DNA of 64,000 nucleotides, from contig NZ_VTHK01000023.1 of NCBI RefSeq assembly GCF_009765355.1, forward strand, positions 1-64,000, read 5' to 3'. Shown here in pieces: positions 7,358 to 15,086 of the stretch; the first letter of the stretch is position 1; each line of letters starts with the position of its first letter. This DNA is from Amycolatopsis anabasis (GTDB lineage Bacteria; Actinomycetota; Actinomycetes; Mycobacteriales; Pseudonocardiaceae). The translations under genes and the position numbers were made by a program. Under the pieces are notes generated by a model that was given only the letters and a program-made list of their open reading frames with translations, did no database searches and was not told the origin of the DNA.

Positions 7358-9163
7358 GTGGAGGTGCGGATGCGGGCAGGGGCCGCGGTGTTGATGCCGT
7401 TGCTGTTGGCGGGCGGGTTGCTGGTGGCTCCGGTGGCCGGTGCCCAGCAACCGCCCCCGCCCGACCCCGGCGACCTGCGCGTGGAGGCCGGGGTCGCGCC
7501 GGGCGCCGGGGTGCCGGATCCCCGCCCCGGGGAGGCGTTCGCCGATCCGAAGGTGGCCGACCTGCAGCGCACCGCCTCCGACGTGCAGCGCGAACTCGGC
7601 GATCTCGCGGGGCAGATCCGGGTGGCGCAGGACAGCGTGAACGCGGCCACCGCGGACCTGCAGCACGCCCGCGCGGAGCGGGAGGCGGCCGAGGCCGCGG
7701 TGGCCGCGCAGCAGAAGGAGGTCGACGCCTTCTCCAAGTCGGTCTTCACCGCGATGGGGCGGCCGGACAACTTCCGCGTGCTGCTGTCCGCGTCGAACAT
7801 GAAAGACCTCTACCTCGGCACCTCGATGGTCAACCAGCTCCGCGAGGCGCAGGACGCCAAGCTGACGGGCGCCCTGGACCGCCAGCGCCGGGCCGCCGAG
7901 GCCGAGCGGTCGGCGGCCGGGGTCGAGCAGGCCGCCGCGGGCCGCAAGGCGGATCTCGACCGCCGCAACGGCGACGCGACCAACCGGGCGGACGCGATCT
8001 CCTCGGAGCTGCGGGGCCCGATCGACGCGGCGAACGCGGCGGTCGTCGCGCAGCAGAAGGCGCAGAAGGAACGCAACGACAAGACCGCGGCCAACTGGAA
8101 GGCGTACACCGACCGGCTGGCGGCCGCCGGTGTGACCCCGCCGCCCGCGAGCGCGTTGCGCGATCCGGCCCGGCTCCCCGCCGGGCTGAACCCGCTGCCG
8201 GGCGCCGACGGCAAACCGCAGGCCGGGGTCGCGCAGATCAGTTCCGGCGGCCAGCGGTTGCTGGTGCTGCCGCGGGAGACGATCGACGCGGTCACCGCGG
8301 GCGTCGGTGTGCTCGGCAAACCGTACGTGCCGCACGACGGCGGGGAGGGGCCGCTCGCGTACTCGTGCGACGGGCTGGTGCGTTCGGTGTTCACCGGCGC
8401 CGGCCTGCCGTTGCCCGCCGCGGCGGGGGAGCAGCTGGCGGTGGGGCAACCGGTGCCGATCGCCGACGCGCAGCCCGGTGACGTGGTGTTCCTCGGGCCC
8501 GCCAAGTACGGCGTGCAGTCCGTCGGGATCGTGCTCGACCAGCGCACGATGCTCGCCGCCGACGCCCGGCTCGCCGGGGTGGTGGTGGCCGACCTGCCCG
8601 CCGGGGACAGCGTGCTCGGCGTTTCCCGGCCCGCACTGGGCTCGCGCGAGGCCCAGCCGGTGCCGCAACGCGGCGAGCGCGAGCTGACCTGGCGCTGCGG
8701 CGGCGTCGAACTGCCCCCGCGGCCCGCCGCGCAGGGCGGTGCGGACCAGGCCGCCGGCGCCTGGGGCGGCTATCCCAACGGGCTCATCCCGGCGGCAGCG
8801 CTGTGCTCGATCGGTTCGGGCGCGCACGTGCTGCGTTGCGACGCGGCGCAGACCTTCGCGGCGATGTCGCAGGCCTACGCCCAGGCGTTCGGGTCTCCGC
8901 TGTGCGTCACCGACTCGTACCGCACCTTCGCCGCCCAGGTCGACCTCTACCGGCGCAAACCCTCGCTCGCCGCGGTGCCCGGCACCAGCAACCACGGATG
9001 GGGCCTCGCGGTCGACCTGTGCGGCGGAGCCCAATCCTTCGGCACCCCGCAGTACGGCTGGCTGGCGGCGAATTCGCGGGCCTTCGGCTGGGTGCATCCG
9101 GGCTGGGCCCGGGCGGGTGGCGGGCGCGAAGAACCCTGGCATTGGGAATTCGTCGGGCGGTAG
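7358..9163 (+). CDS. Secreted VanY-like (M15) D,D-carboxypeptidase with degenerate NlpC/P60 domain
   Basis: A 601-residue exported protein. A signal peptide occupies residues ~1-30 (AAVLMPLLLAGGLLVAPVAGA). A coiled coil follows (~60-260). Next is an NlpC/P60-like domain (~310-420): the Cys is kept in YSCDGLV, but the catalytic His position reads SVGIVL. The C-terminal domain (~470-601) is peptidase M15/VanY: SYRTFAAQVDLY, GTSNHGWGLAVDL and EPWHWEF supply the zinc ligands and catalytic acid. It should trim peptidoglycan stem peptides outside the membrane. The start is GTG 7358 after GGGAG; GTG 7364 or ATG 7370 are alternatives. A homologous NlpC/P60 gene adjoins PimB' in mycobacteria. Confidence 0.82.
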   Translation: MEVRMRAGAAVLMPLLLAGGLLVAPVAGAQQPPPPDPGDLRVEAGVAPGAGVPDPRPGEAFADPKVADLQRTASDVQRELGDLAGQIRVAQDSVNAATADLQHARAEREAAEAAVAAQQKEVDAFSKSVFTAMGRPDNFRVLLSASNMKDLYLGTSMVNQLREAQDAKLTGALDRQRRAAEAERSAAGVEQAAAGRKADLDRRNGDATNRADAISSELRGPIDAANAAVVAQQKAQKERNDKTAANWKAYTDRLAAAGVTPPPASALRDPARLPAGLNPLPGADGKPQAGVAQISSGGQRLLVLPRETIDAVTAGVGVLGKPYVPHDGGEGPLAYSCDGLVRSVFTGAGLPLPAAAGEQLAVGQPVPIADAQPGDVVFLGPAKYGVQSVGIVLDQRTMLAADARLAGVVVADLPAGDSVLGVSRPALGSREAQPVPQRGERELTWRCGGVELPPRPAAQGGADQAAGAWGGYPNGLIPAAALCSIGSGAHVLRCDAAQTFAAMSQAYAQAFGSPLCVTDSYRTFAAQVDLYRRKPSLAAVPGTSNHGWGLAVDLCGGAQSFGTPQYGWLAANSRAFGWVHPGWARAGGGREEPWHWEFVGR

Positions 9164-9242
9164 CGGGCGAATAGTGCCCGGAATTGTCGGTGGTCGTGTT
9201 TAGCGTGCTTTTCGAGTAGTCAACCGAGCTCGAGGAGCGACC

Positions 9243-9434
9243 GTGGACGAGAACACGCTTATCGTCGATTGCGACCGGTGCGAGGTCCGGGGCGACGCCT
9301 GTTCGGACTGCGTCATCAGCGTCCTGCTGGGTGCGCCGCCGGAGGTGGAATGGGACGACACCGAGCGGCGGGCGGTCGATGTGCTCGCCGAGGCGGGCAT
9401 GGTGCCGCGGCTGCGGTTGCGGCGCGCGAGCTAG
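9243..9434 (+). CDS. Small conserved Cys-motif protein
   Basis: A 63-residue acidic protein with CDRC near residue 10 and CSDC near 20, spaced like a zinc or metal knuckle. A hydrophobic patch (VISVLLGAPP) and a C-terminal basic tail follow. GAGGAGCG lies just before the GTG start at 9243. I recognise the pattern as a small conserved actinobacterial protein of unknown function. It sits between two peptidoglycan hydrolase genes, but nothing in it suggests export. Confidence 0.7.
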   Translation: MDENTLIVDCDRCEVRGDACSDCVISVLLGAPPEVEWDDTERRAVDVLAEAGMVPRLRLRRAS

Positions 9435-9614
9435 CGAACACGCTCGGGGTCAGGTGCGCCGAACGGTCGTTCCAGTCGGTGAACGGGCGGTAATCGGCAG
9501 GCGGCGTGTTGTTGCCCTGCTCACACTCCTGGCGTCAGTGCTGGTCCGATCGAGGTTTAGGACTGTCACGCAGAGTTTTTGCGTGGGCGTGGTGGACGCG
9601 GCGGCGACTCTTTC
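9435..9614. other. Intergenic region without recognisable gene
   Basis: I see no coding signal, tRNA or clear promoter in these 180 bp before the conserved NlpC leader. The base composition is slightly lower in GC than that of the flanking genes. Confidence 0.4.
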
Positions 9615-9799
9615 GTAACCTGTCCGAGATCTCGCGGCTGGCAGCCGCCTCACCAGGGCGGCGACGCGGGATTGCCGCCGAAACAGCTTTGTCGGGGAAG
9701 CTGTGCCGGACCGCCGTATGTCTCCTTGTGAAGAGGGCCCCCGACCTCTTCCGGGCAGGTTCCGGCAGGCGGCCGAGGAGCAAAGGAGACACGCGCGAC
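9615..9799 (+). promoter_or_regulatory. Conserved leader of first NlpC/P60 gene
   Basis: It begins GTAACCTGTCCGAG and continues with a CGCGGC(T)GGCAG block, an ACGCGG-ATTGCCGC block, GTCGGGGA and finally GGCCGAGGAGCAAAGGAGAC with the ribosome binding site. The same blocks in the same order precede the second NlpC gene. TAACCT may be the -10 element. About 60 bp between GTCGGGGA and GGCCGAGG are absent from the second copy. It does not show the ydaO core, so I do not call it a c-di-AMP riboswitch. Confidence 0.5.
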
Positions 9800-10852
9800 G
9801 TGCAGTCGCATCCTGTGAAGCGCGTGGTATCAGGAGCACTCGCCGCTTCCGCCGTTTTCACGGCAGTGAGCTTTTCCGAGGCCCCCGCCACCGCCATCCC
9901 AACCCCCGCCCCCCAAAATCCCCCGAGCAACACCTCGGAGGCGCTCGCCAAGTACCGCGAACTCGCGGCGCAGGCCGAGAAGCTGAACGAGGACTACCTC
10001 AAGGCTCAGGACGACCTCAACGCCAGGCAGGGCGACCTCACCAAGGCCACCCAGGACGTCGAGGCGGCCAAGCAGGCCGGTGAGAAGGCCGCCGCGGACG
10101 AGAAGGTCTTCCGGGTGGACGTCGACCGCTTCGCGGACGTCTCGTTCACCAGCGGCGCGCAGCTCAACAAGCTCTCCGCCCTGCTGACCGGCACCTCCGC
10201 GCAGGACTTCCTGGACCGTTCCGCGGCCCTGGACGTGCTGGCCTCGGACAAGAACGAGGCGCTGCAGAAGCTCACCGGCGCCGTGCAGGCGGCGGCCGCC
10301 GCCCAGGCCGCGGCCACCGACGCGCAGGCCCGGGCGCAGGGCGCCAAGGACGCGGCGGCCAAGCTGGTCACCGACATCGAGGCGCGCAAGAAGGCGCTCG
10401 ACGACCAGAAGAAGGAACTCGAGGCCGCCAACGGCAACCTCAGCTCGGCCGACCGGGCCGCGCAGCGGGACACCGGCGGCGCGATCCCGAACGTCAAGGC
10501 TCCCGGCCCGGCCGCCCAGAAGGCGATCAACGCGGCGCTGTCCAAGATGGGCAGCCCGTACGTGTGGGGCGCGACCGGTCCGAGCCAGTTCGACTGCTCC
10601 GGCCTGACCTCGTGGGCCTACCAGCAGGCGGGCGTCAGCCTCCCGCGGTCCAGCCGGGCCCAGTCCACCACCGGCACCCCGGTCTCCCGGGACCAGTTGC
10701 AGCCGGGCGACCTGGTGTTCTTCTACTCGCCGGTCTCGCACGTGGGCATCTACATCGGCAACGGCCAGATGGTGCACGCCCCGACCTCGGGTGACGTCGT
10801 GAAGATCTCGCCGCTGCAGAGCCAGTACAGCGGCGCGCGCCGAGTCGCCTGA
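9800..10852 (+). CDS. RipA-like NlpC/P60 peptidoglycan endopeptidase (copy 1)
   Basis: A 350-residue secreted hydrolase. A signal peptide covers residues ~1-35 (VVSGALAASAVFTAVSF). A long alanine-rich coiled coil (~45-225) follows and probably autoinhibits or docks the enzyme. A C-terminal NlpC/P60 domain (~240-350) has the Cys in FDCSGLTSWAY, the His in SHVGIYIG and a third polar residue after MVHAP. The family cleaves the D-Glu to mDAP bond in stem peptides during cell separation. The start is GTG 9800 with AAAGGAG 8 nt upstream; the longer reading frame upstream is the leader. It is a tandem paralogue of the next gene, of identical length. Confidence 0.88.
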   Translation: MQSHPVKRVVSGALAASAVFTAVSFSEAPATAIPTPAPQNPPSNTSEALAKYRELAAQAEKLNEDYLKAQDDLNARQGDLTKATQDVEAAKQAGEKAAADEKVFRVDVDRFADVSFTSGAQLNKLSALLTGTSAQDFLDRSAALDVLASDKNEALQKLTGAVQAAAAAQAAATDAQARAQGAKDAAAKLVTDIEARKKALDDQKKELEAANGNLSSADRAAQRDTGGAIPNVKAPGPAAQKAINAALSKMGSPYVWGATGPSQFDCSGLTSWAYQQAGVSLPRSSRAQSTTGTPVSRDQLQPGDLVFFYSPVSHVGIYIGNGQMVHAPTSGDVVKISPLQSQYSGARRVA

Positions 10853-10866
10853 CGGTTTCCCGCGCT

Positions 10867-10900
10867 GCGCCGAACGGGTTAACGATCAACCGTTCGGCGC
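10867..10900. terminator. Hairpin terminator after NlpC copy 1
   Basis: GCGCCGAACGGGTT pairs with AACCGTTCGGCGC with one bulged G and a loop of about 7 nt. It starts 15 bp after the stop codon. There is no U-tract, as is common in high-GC actinobacteria. Confidence 0.65.
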
Positions 10901-10952
10901 GGCGCAGGGGATGTTGGGCGCACCCTGTGTGGACTTGATGGTGTGACCTCCA

Positions 10953-11078
10953 TAACCTGTCCGAGGTTTCGCGGCAGGCAGTCGTCACATCAGGTGCGGC
11001 TACGCGGAATCGCCGCGGGCCTGCTTGATGTCGGGGAGCACGGCCGCGCGGCCGAGGAGCAAAGGAGACACGCGCGAC
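10953..11078 (+). promoter_or_regulatory. Conserved leader of second NlpC/P60 gene
   Basis: It repeats the leader at 9615: TAACCTGTCCGAG, CGCGGCAGGCAG, ACGCGGAATCGCCGC, GTCGGGGA, then GGCCGAGGAGCAAAGGAGAC before the GTG. It is about 60 bp shorter, having lost the segment before GGCCGAGG. The shared sequence outside the coding region points to shared regulation or a recent duplication that included the promoter. Confidence 0.5.
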
Positions 11079-12131
11079 GTGCGGTCGCATCCCGTGAAGC
11101 GCGTGGTATCCGGAGCACTGGCAGCTTGTGCCGTCATCACGGTCGTGAGCGCCGGAGCACCGGCCACCGCAGCACCGTCCCCCCATCCACAGAATCCCCC
11201 GAGCGGCTCTTCGGAAGCCCTCGTCAAGTACCGCGAACTGGCCGGTCAGGCGGAGAAGCTCAACGAGGAGTACCTCACCGCCAAGGAAAACCTCACCGCC
11301 AAACAGGGTGAGTACGACAAGGCCACGCAGGATCTCGAAGCCGCGAAGCAGGCGGGCGTCAAGGCGTCCGGCGACGAGCAGGTGTTCCGCGTCGACGTGG
11401 ACCGCCTGGCCGGCGCCTCGTTCACCAGCGGCGCCCAGCTCGGCAAGCTTTCCGCGTTGCTGAGCGGCACCTCCGCGCAGGACTTCCTGGAGCGGTCCTC
11501 GGCACTCGACCTGCTGGCGGCCAAGAAGAACGAGGCCCTGAGCAAGCTCACCGGCGCGGTTCAGCAGTTCACCGCGGCGCAGCAGCAGGCGACGGACGCG
11601 CAGGCCCGCGCCCAGGCCGCCAAGGAGGCGGCGGCCAAGCTGGTCACCGACATCGAAGCCCGCAAGAAGGCGCTCGAAGACCAGATCAAGCAGCTCGATG
11701 CCGCCGACCGGCAGCTGAGCGCGGCCGACCGGGCCGCACAGCGCGACCCCGGCGGCGAGGTGCCCGGTTCGGTCAAGGCACCCGGCCCCGCGGCGCAGGC
11801 GGCGGTCAACGCCGCGCTGAGCCGGATCGGCAAGCCGTACCGGCTCTCCGCCACCGGTCCGAACGAGTTCGACTGCTCCGGGCTGACGTCCTGGTCGTAC
11901 CGTCAGGCCGGGATCGGCATCCCGCGCACCGCGAGCCAGCAGCAGGGCTTCGGCGCGTCGATCTCGCGGGACCAGCTGCAGCCCGGCGACCTGGTGTTCT
12001 ACGGCAGCCCCGCGTACCACGTGGGGATGTACATCGGCGCCGGGAAGATGGTGCACGCCCCGCAGCCCGGTGAGGTCGTGAAGGTCTCGCCGCTGCAGAG
12101 CCAGTACAGCGGGGCCCGGCGGGTCTCGTAG
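11079..12131 (+). CDS. RipA-like NlpC/P60 peptidoglycan endopeptidase (copy 2)
   Basis: A 350-residue paralogue of the preceding gene with the same domain order: signal peptide (~1-35), coiled coil (~45-225) and NlpC/P60 domain (~240-350). The Cys is in FDCSGLTSWSY and the His in YHVGMYIG. The start is GTG 11079, again with AAAGGAG 8 nt upstream. Near-identity is visible in the leader peptide region (SHPVKRVVSGALAA), the DIEARKKAL stretch and the last 12 residues (LQSQYSGARRV). The catalytic entry region differs (SPYVWGATG versus KPYRLSATG), so substrate preference may have diverged. Confidence 0.88.
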   Translation: MRSHPVKRVVSGALAACAVITVVSAGAPATAAPSPHPQNPPSGSSEALVKYRELAGQAEKLNEEYLTAKENLTAKQGEYDKATQDLEAAKQAGVKASGDEQVFRVDVDRLAGASFTSGAQLGKLSALLSGTSAQDFLERSSALDLLAAKKNEALSKLTGAVQQFTAAQQQATDAQARAQAAKEAAAKLVTDIEARKKALEDQIKQLDAADRQLSAADRAAQRDPGGEVPGSVKAPGPAAQAAVNAALSRIGKPYRLSATGPNEFDCSGLTSWSYRQAGIGIPRTASQQQGFGASISRDQLQPGDLVFYGSPAYHVGMYIGAGKMVHAPQPGEVVKVSPLQSQYSGARRVS

Positions 12132-12136
12132 TTCCT

Positions 12137-12170
12137 CGGGGGCGGCTTCGCGGCCGCGGCGCCGCCCCCG
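12137..12170. terminator. Hairpin terminator after NlpC copy 2
   Basis: CGGGGGCGGC (12137-12146) pairs perfectly with GCCGCCCCCG (12161-12170) around a 14-nt loop. It lies directly against the in-frame ATG at 12171, which argues that translation of the next gene starts further on. Confidence 0.65.
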
Positions 12171-12176
12171 ATGTCC

Positions 12177-12182
12177 TACCGT
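12177..12182 (+). promoter_or_regulatory. -10 element TACCGT of a leaderless promoter
   Basis: TACCGT ends 6 nt before GTG 12189, matching the leaderless spacing seen at several other genes here. Confidence 0.45.
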
Positions 12183-12188
12183 GGGACC

Positions 12189-13010
12189 GTGACCGATCTT
12201 CGGCTGGTGCGCGAGCATTCGGCCACCGGATGGACGGAACTGGCGTCGCGGCCCGCGGCGGCGCGCCTCGCCGGGCACGTGCGCGGGTACGTCGGTTACC
12301 GCGAGGACTCCTCGGTTCCGGTGCGGCGGTGGGAGGTCCCGACCGGGGACATCGCGTTCATCCTGAGCTTCGGCCCCCGGATCCGGGTGCTCGATCCGGC
12401 CGCCCCGGAGGCGGTGTGGGCGACCCTGGGCAGTTTCGTCGCCACGATCGGCACCAGCCCGGCGCTCACCGAGTACACCGGGGCGCAGTTCGGCGTCCAG
12501 GTGAATCTGACCCCGATCGGCGCCACCATGCTGCTCGGGATGCCGATGAGCGAGTTCGCCGGCGCGGCCGTCGAACTGACCGACGCGCTCGGCCGGACCG
12601 GGAGCCGGCTGCTCGAGCGGCTCGCCGAGGCGCCGGGCTGGGCGGCGCGGTTCGATCTGCTCGACGAAGCGCTCGGAACCCGGTTGGCCCTGGCGAAATC
12701 GCCCTCGCCGCTGGCGGAGCTGGCCTGGCGGCGGCTGGTGGCCGCCGAGGGGCGGCTGCCCATCGCGCGGCTGGTCGAGGACCTGGGCTGCAGCCACCGG
12801 CACCTCGCGGTCAAGCTGCGGGAGTGCACCGGCGTGACGCCCAAGGAACTGGCCCGGGTCCTGCGGGCGCGCCGGGCGATCCGGCTGCTCGGGTCCGGGA
12901 TTGCGTTCGCGGCGGTCGCCCACGACTGCGGCTTCAGCGATCAGGCGCACCTCAACCGCGACCTGCGCCGGATCACCGGCGCCACGCCGTCGGCGTGGGC
13001 GGCCGGGTAA
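12189..13010 (+). CDS. AraC family transcriptional regulator
   Basis: A 273-residue regulator. The N-terminal ~150 residues form an effector-binding domain of the kind found in AraC proteins lacking a cupin metal site (RRWEVPTGDIAFILSF). The C-terminal ~90 residues hold two helix-turn-helix units, with LVEDLGCSHRHLAVKLRE as the first and FAAVAHDCGFSDQAHLNRD plus GATPSAWA as the conserved second unit. I prefer GTG 12189, with a -10 hexamer at leaderless distance, over ATG 12171, which abuts a terminator hairpin. The target is unknown; neighbouring envelope genes are candidates. Confidence 0.82.
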   Translation: MTDLRLVREHSATGWTELASRPAAARLAGHVRGYVGYREDSSVPVRRWEVPTGDIAFILSFGPRIRVLDPAAPEAVWATLGSFVATIGTSPALTEYTGAQFGVQVNLTPIGATMLLGMPMSEFAGAAVELTDALGRTGSRLLERLAEAPGWAARFDLLDEALGTRLALAKSPSPLAELAWRRLVAAEGRLPIARLVEDLGCSHRHLAVKLRECTGVTPKELARVLRARRAIRLLGSGIAFAAVAHDCGFSDQAHLNRDLRRITGATPSAWAAG

Positions 13011-13013
13011 CCT
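13008..13013 (+). promoter_or_regulatory. -10 element TAACCT overlapping the upstream stop codon
   Basis: TAACCT includes the TAA stop of the AraC gene and ends 7 nt before GTG 13021, so the mannosyltransferase is probably transcribed as a leaderless message. Confidence 0.5.
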
Positions 13014-13020
13014 GCGGTTC

Positions 13021-14166
13021 GTGCTGCGAACCCTGCTGGTGACCAACGACTTCCCACCCCGGCCCGGAGGGATCCAGAACTACCTGAACTCGCTGGCCGC
13101 CCAGTTGCCCGCGGACGATCTGGTGGTCTACGCGCCGTCCTGGGAAGCGCACCGGCGGTTCGACGCCGAAGTCCCGTTCGAGGTGGTCCGCCATCCGACC
13201 TCGCTGATGCTGCCCGCCCCGGACGTGTTGCGCCGGGCGAAGGAGATCATGCGGGCACGCGGGTGCGAGGCCGTCTGGTTCGGCGCCGCGGCGCCGCTCG
13301 CGCTGCTCGGGCACGCGCTGCGGTCGTCCGGGGCCCGGCGGATCGTCGCGTCCACGCACGGCCACGAGGTCGGCTGGTCCATGCTGCCCGCCGCCCGGCA
13401 GGCGCTGCGGCGGATCGGGGACACCACCGACGTGGTGACCTATGTCAGCAAGTACACCCGGAACCGGTTTTCCGCCGCGTTCGGCCCGATGGCCGGGCTC
13501 GAGTACCTCCCGTCCGGAGTGGACACCGAGCTGTTCCGCCCGGATCCGGCCGCGCGCGAGGAGATCCGGGCGCGGCACGGGCTCGCGGACCGGCCGACCG
13601 TGGTGTGCGTGTCCCGGTTGGTGCCGCGCAAGGGCCAGGACCAGCTGGTGCGCGCGTTTCCCGCGCTGCGCGAGCGAATTCCGGACGCGGCGCTGCTGCT
13701 GGTGGGCGGCGGACCCTACCGCAAGCGGCTCACCGAGCTGGTGGGCGAACTCGAGCTGGAACGGGATGTGGTGATCACCGGTTCGGTGCCGTGGTCCGAA
13801 CTGCCCGCGCACTACGCCGCCGGTGACGTGTTCGCGATGCCCGCCCGGACCCGGGGCAAGGGCCTGGACGTGGAAGGTCTGGGCCTGGTGTACCTGGAGG
13901 CCTCGGCCACCGGGCTGCCGGTCGTCGCGGGGCGGTCCGGGGGAGCGCCGGAGACCGTGCTCGACGAGGTGACCGGTCATGTGGTCGACGGCCGGGACCT
14001 CGGTCAGCTGACCGAAACACTCGCCGCGTTGCTGGCCGATCCGGTGCGGGCCCGGCGGATGGGGGAGGCGGGCCGGGCCTGGGTCGCCGATCACTGGCGC
14101 TGGGATCGTTTCGCGGCAAGGCTTTCCGGGCTGCTCGACGGTGAGCCGGTGGCCGCGGTCCGCTGA
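13021..14166 (+). CDS. pimB: PimB'-like GDP-mannose-dependent mannosyltransferase (GT4)
   Basis: A 381-residue GT-B glycosyltransferase. The N-terminal acceptor domain opens with LLVTNDFPPRPGGIQNYL, the hallmark of PimB', which adds the second mannose (alpha-1,6) to phosphatidylinositol monomannoside at the cytoplasmic membrane face. The C-terminal GT4 domain has VSRLVPRKGQDQLV, LLLVGGGPYRKRL and the donor-site E-x7-E region near GLVYLEASATGLPVVAGRSGG. Length and the PGG(I/V) loop match the family. In M. tuberculosis pimB' (Rv2188c) also lies next to an NlpC/P60 gene and Rv2191. A palindromic element follows the stop. Confidence 0.82.
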   Translation: MLRTLLVTNDFPPRPGGIQNYLNSLAAQLPADDLVVYAPSWEAHRRFDAEVPFEVVRHPTSLMLPAPDVLRRAKEIMRARGCEAVWFGAAAPLALLGHALRSSGARRIVASTHGHEVGWSMLPAARQALRRIGDTTDVVTYVSKYTRNRFSAAFGPMAGLEYLPSGVDTELFRPDPAAREEIRARHGLADRPTVVCVSRLVPRKGQDQLVRAFPALRERIPDAALLLVGGGPYRKRLTELVGELELERDVVITGSVPWSELPAHYAAGDVFAMPARTRGKGLDVEGLGLVYLEASATGLPVVAGRSGGAPETVLDEVTGHVVDGRDLGQLTETLAALLADPVRARRMGEAGRAWVADHWRWDRFAARLSGLLDGEPVAAVR

Positions 14167-14189
14167 GTGGATCCCGGTCGCAGGGGTGG

Positions 14190-14235
14190 GTCGTGAGCGT
14201 TTGGACCGGTTCTAACCGGCCTGTCCACTCACGAC
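14190..14235. repeat. Dispersed palindromic element, copy C
   Basis: GTCGTGAGCG, TTTG, GACCGGTT, CT, AACCGGCC, TGTC, CACTCACGAC. It has the same 46-bp design as copy B, with one mismatch in each arm, and lies 24 bp after the mannosyltransferase stop. Confidence 0.78.
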
Positions 14236-14266
14236 CCCCAGCACTCGGCCCCCTCACGCGCACAAG

Positions 14267-14419
14267 GTGGTCATCACCTCCAGGCAAGTCCCCGGCGGCG
14301 TCCTCGTCCGCACCGAAGAAAGCCACACCGGCCCCCAAGCCGACACCAACACCGACGTGGGCCTCGAAGCCTGGCTCCGCGACCTCAAAACCGCGGCCGA
14401 AGCCGACCCCCGCGACTGA
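14267..14419 (+). pseudogene. C-terminal fragment of an SRPBCC-family gene
   Basis: An in-frame run of 50 codons ending in TGA reads TPGGVLVRTEESHTGP-like sequence and closes with GLEAWLRDLKTAAEA. This resembles the last strand and long C-terminal helix of SRPBCC (polyketide cyclase/START-like) proteins. No N-terminal part, start codon or ribosome binding site is present; the palindromic element C occupies the upstream side. I read it as the remnant of a deleted gene. Confidence 0.45.
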
Positions 14420-14444
14420 TCGGGCAACGGCGCGCCCGGTGCCG

Positions 14445-15086
14445 TCAAGGGGCCCGTTCCAGCAGGGCCGGATGGCGCGGATCGTCGACCCGCACCACGA
14501 CATCGGCCACCGCGGCGGGATCGACCTCGTCGGCATAGCGTTCGTGAGCGGGCAGCGCCCAGTGTTCTTCGGCGGGCAATCTCCGGCGCAGCGCACCGGG
14601 GGAGAGCCACAGGTGCACCGAGAGGTCGATCGGCAGCCCCTGGCCGAGCAGGAATTCGCCGTCCAGCAGGACGATCCCGCCCGGCGGCAGCTCGGTGCGT
14701 TCGGCCCGGGTGGCGCGGTCGCGCCGGGCGTCCCACAGCGCGGGCAGGACCAGGCCGCTACCGCCCGGGCCCGCCGGATCCAGTACCTCGCGGCGCAGGC
14801 CGCCGACGTCGAGCCAGTCGGTGTAGCGGGCGTCCGGATCGCGTTTGCCGTGTTCGAACCGCAGCGAGGCGGGCCGCAGGAAGTCCTGCGCGGAGACCCG
14901 CAGCGCCGCGCGGCCGCGGACGCGCAGCGGATCGGCCAGCGCGTCGGCCAGGGCCGCGGTGTCCGTCGCCCCGGCGGCGCCGTCGACCGCGATCCGGAGC
15001 CGGTCCGGGCCGAGGGCGGCGATCCGTTCGGTCAGTTCGCCGGTGAGCCGGTCGAAGGAGATCGGCCGGTAGCGCGGACCCGTCAC
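14445..15086 (-). CDS. Uridine kinase-like protein with degenerate P-loop
   Basis: A 213-residue protein with the overall pattern of bacterial uridine kinase-like NTPases: a beta-strand and loop at IAVDGAAGATDTAAL (residues ~29-43), then SAQDFLRPASLRFEHGKRD, GIVLLDGEFLLG as Walker B-like strand and a C-terminal RYADEVDP segment. The P-loop lacks the GK(S/T) signature, so ATP binding or catalysis is doubtful. The start GTG 15086 overlaps the TGA of the TetR gene upstream by 4 bp, so the two are cotranscribed and translationally coupled. Confidence 0.7.
   Translation of the reverse strand: MTGPRYRPISFDRLTGELTERIAALGPDRLRIAVDGAAGATDTAALADALADPLRVRGRAALRVSAQDFLRPASLRFEHGKRDPDARYTDWLDVGGLRREVLDPAGPGGSGLVLPALWDARRDRATRAERTELPPGGIVLLDGEFLLGQGLPIDLSVHLWLSPGALRRRLPAEEHWALPAHERYADEVDPAAVADVVVRVDDPRHPALLERAP

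Noticed and set aside
9615..9799. ydaO (c-di-AMP) riboswitch ahead of NlpC/P60
   Set aside because: Expected from gene type, but the conserved GACAGCTAACCTCGT-like core and GGGTGAATC block are absent.
9506..9799. N-terminal extension of NlpC copy 1
   Set aside because: The extension is translated leader DNA; GTG 9800 has a good ribosome binding site and opens a signal peptide, and the paralogue starts at the same point.
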